DNA from: G020348385 sp964410125
GTDB lineage: Bacteria > Acidobacteriota > Aminicenantia > Aminicenantales > Aminicenantaceae
Assembly (NCBI GenBank): GCA_964410125.1
Contig: CAYPGQ010000065.1
Coordinates: 1 to 23,023 of the forward strand
Direction: 5' to 3'
DNA: 23,023 nt
The notes beneath the pieces are model-generated. The model worked only from the letters and a program-made list of their open reading frames with translations, was not told the origin of the DNA and did no database searches. This document shows positions 22,804 through 23,023 of the stretch, piece by piece. The first letter of the stretch is position 1; each line of letters starts with the position of its first letter. The translations under genes and the position numbers were made by a program.

Positions 22804-23023
22804 GTGGCAACACAGTGTCCAAAATGCAACGCTGATAATCCTGATACAGCTAAATTCTGCAGTGAATGTGCTACACCTCTTCCATCAGCAGAGGAAATCT
22901 CTATTTCCCACACCAAGACTCTCCTAACACCTGTTAAGGATTCAATCAAAGGGACAACTTTTGCAGACAGATATCAGCTCATCGAAGAGCTGGGCAGAGG
23001 AGGGATGGGAGTTGTCTACAAAG
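22804..23023 (+). CDS. Zinc-ribbon Ser/Thr protein kinase, 3' end outside window
   Basis: GTG at 22804 is preceded by AAGGGGAAGAA. The 73 visible codons begin (M)ATQCPKCNADNPDTAKFC, a four-cysteine zinc ribbon, followed by a linker and DRYQLIEELGRGGMGVVYK, the first strand and glycine loop of a Ser/Thr kinase. It aligns with residues 1-71 of the kinase at 6864 with only small length differences, so the full gene probably has the same membrane/TPR layout. GTG rather than ATG is chosen because no ATG lies in frame before the ribbon. Confidence 0.9.
   Translation, partial: MATQCPKCNADNPDTAKFCSECATPLPSAEEISISHTKTLLTPVKDSIKGTTFADRYQLIEELGRGGMGVVYK

Overview
The window (about 23 kb) looks like a chromosomal stretch of a moderately AT-rich, Gram-negative-type bacterium that is rich in paralogous signalling genes and decayed DNA. 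The combination of zinc-ribbon/Ser-Thr kinase/TPR receptors in several copies, a CRTAC1-like FG-GAP/ASPIC protein, a Reg_prop/Y_Y_Y/AraC transmembrane regulator, a bactofilin and DUF4143-type ATPases is typical of Acidobacteriota and Aminicenantes-like (OP8) genomes. That placement is inference from gene content; there is no rRNA or other phylogenetic marker here.

Layout. 1-910: the right part of an IS5-family (IS903-like) insertion sequence, abutting a 27-bp sequence that recurs at the end of the IS91-like element at 16975. 911-1090: the first 60 codons of a zinc-ribbon kinase gene, cut at its ATP-binding loop. 1199-6640: a DUF4143-type AAA ATPase, a beta-lactamase-fold serine hydrolase and an FG-GAP/ASPIC protein, separated by five copies of a 25-26 bp palindrome. 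6864-9989: an intact 1041-aa membrane Ser/Thr kinase with TPRs. 10062-11235: bactofilin plus methyltransferase operon on the minus strand, with a strong promoter. 11517-11566: a 10-bp-period direct repeat array, then a coupled two-gene unit (unknown 204-aa protein plus ComEC-like metallo-beta-lactamase-fold hydrolase). 13236-15348: an AT-rich, damaged stretch with a frameshifted calcineurin-like phosphoesterase, a C-terminally cut M19 dipeptidase and a glycosyltransferase 2 remnant. 15583-16975: IS91-like HUH transposase and its right end. 17083-18153: exported MBL-fold hydrolase. 18163-18682: orphan kinase tail, 3' half of a tRNA-Arg, and a coding remnant. 18756-22516: a one-component transmembrane AraC regulator and a DUF4097 exported protein. 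22647-23023: another orphan kinase tail and the start of a further kinase gene running off the window.

The most distinctive signal is that pieces of one gene family punctuate the window. There is one 5' remnant (911-1090), one intact gene (6864-9989), three orphan 3' tails of about 23-28 codons (13236, 18163, 22647) and one new 5' end (22804). All three visible 5' ends carry a TTGAC(A/T)CT box 55-57 nt before the start codon. The region therefore seems to have been remodelled by repeated loss or exchange between kinase paralogues, helped by at least two insertion sequences and an old tRNA-directed integration.

No CRISPR array, rRNA, complete tRNA or replication origin was seen.
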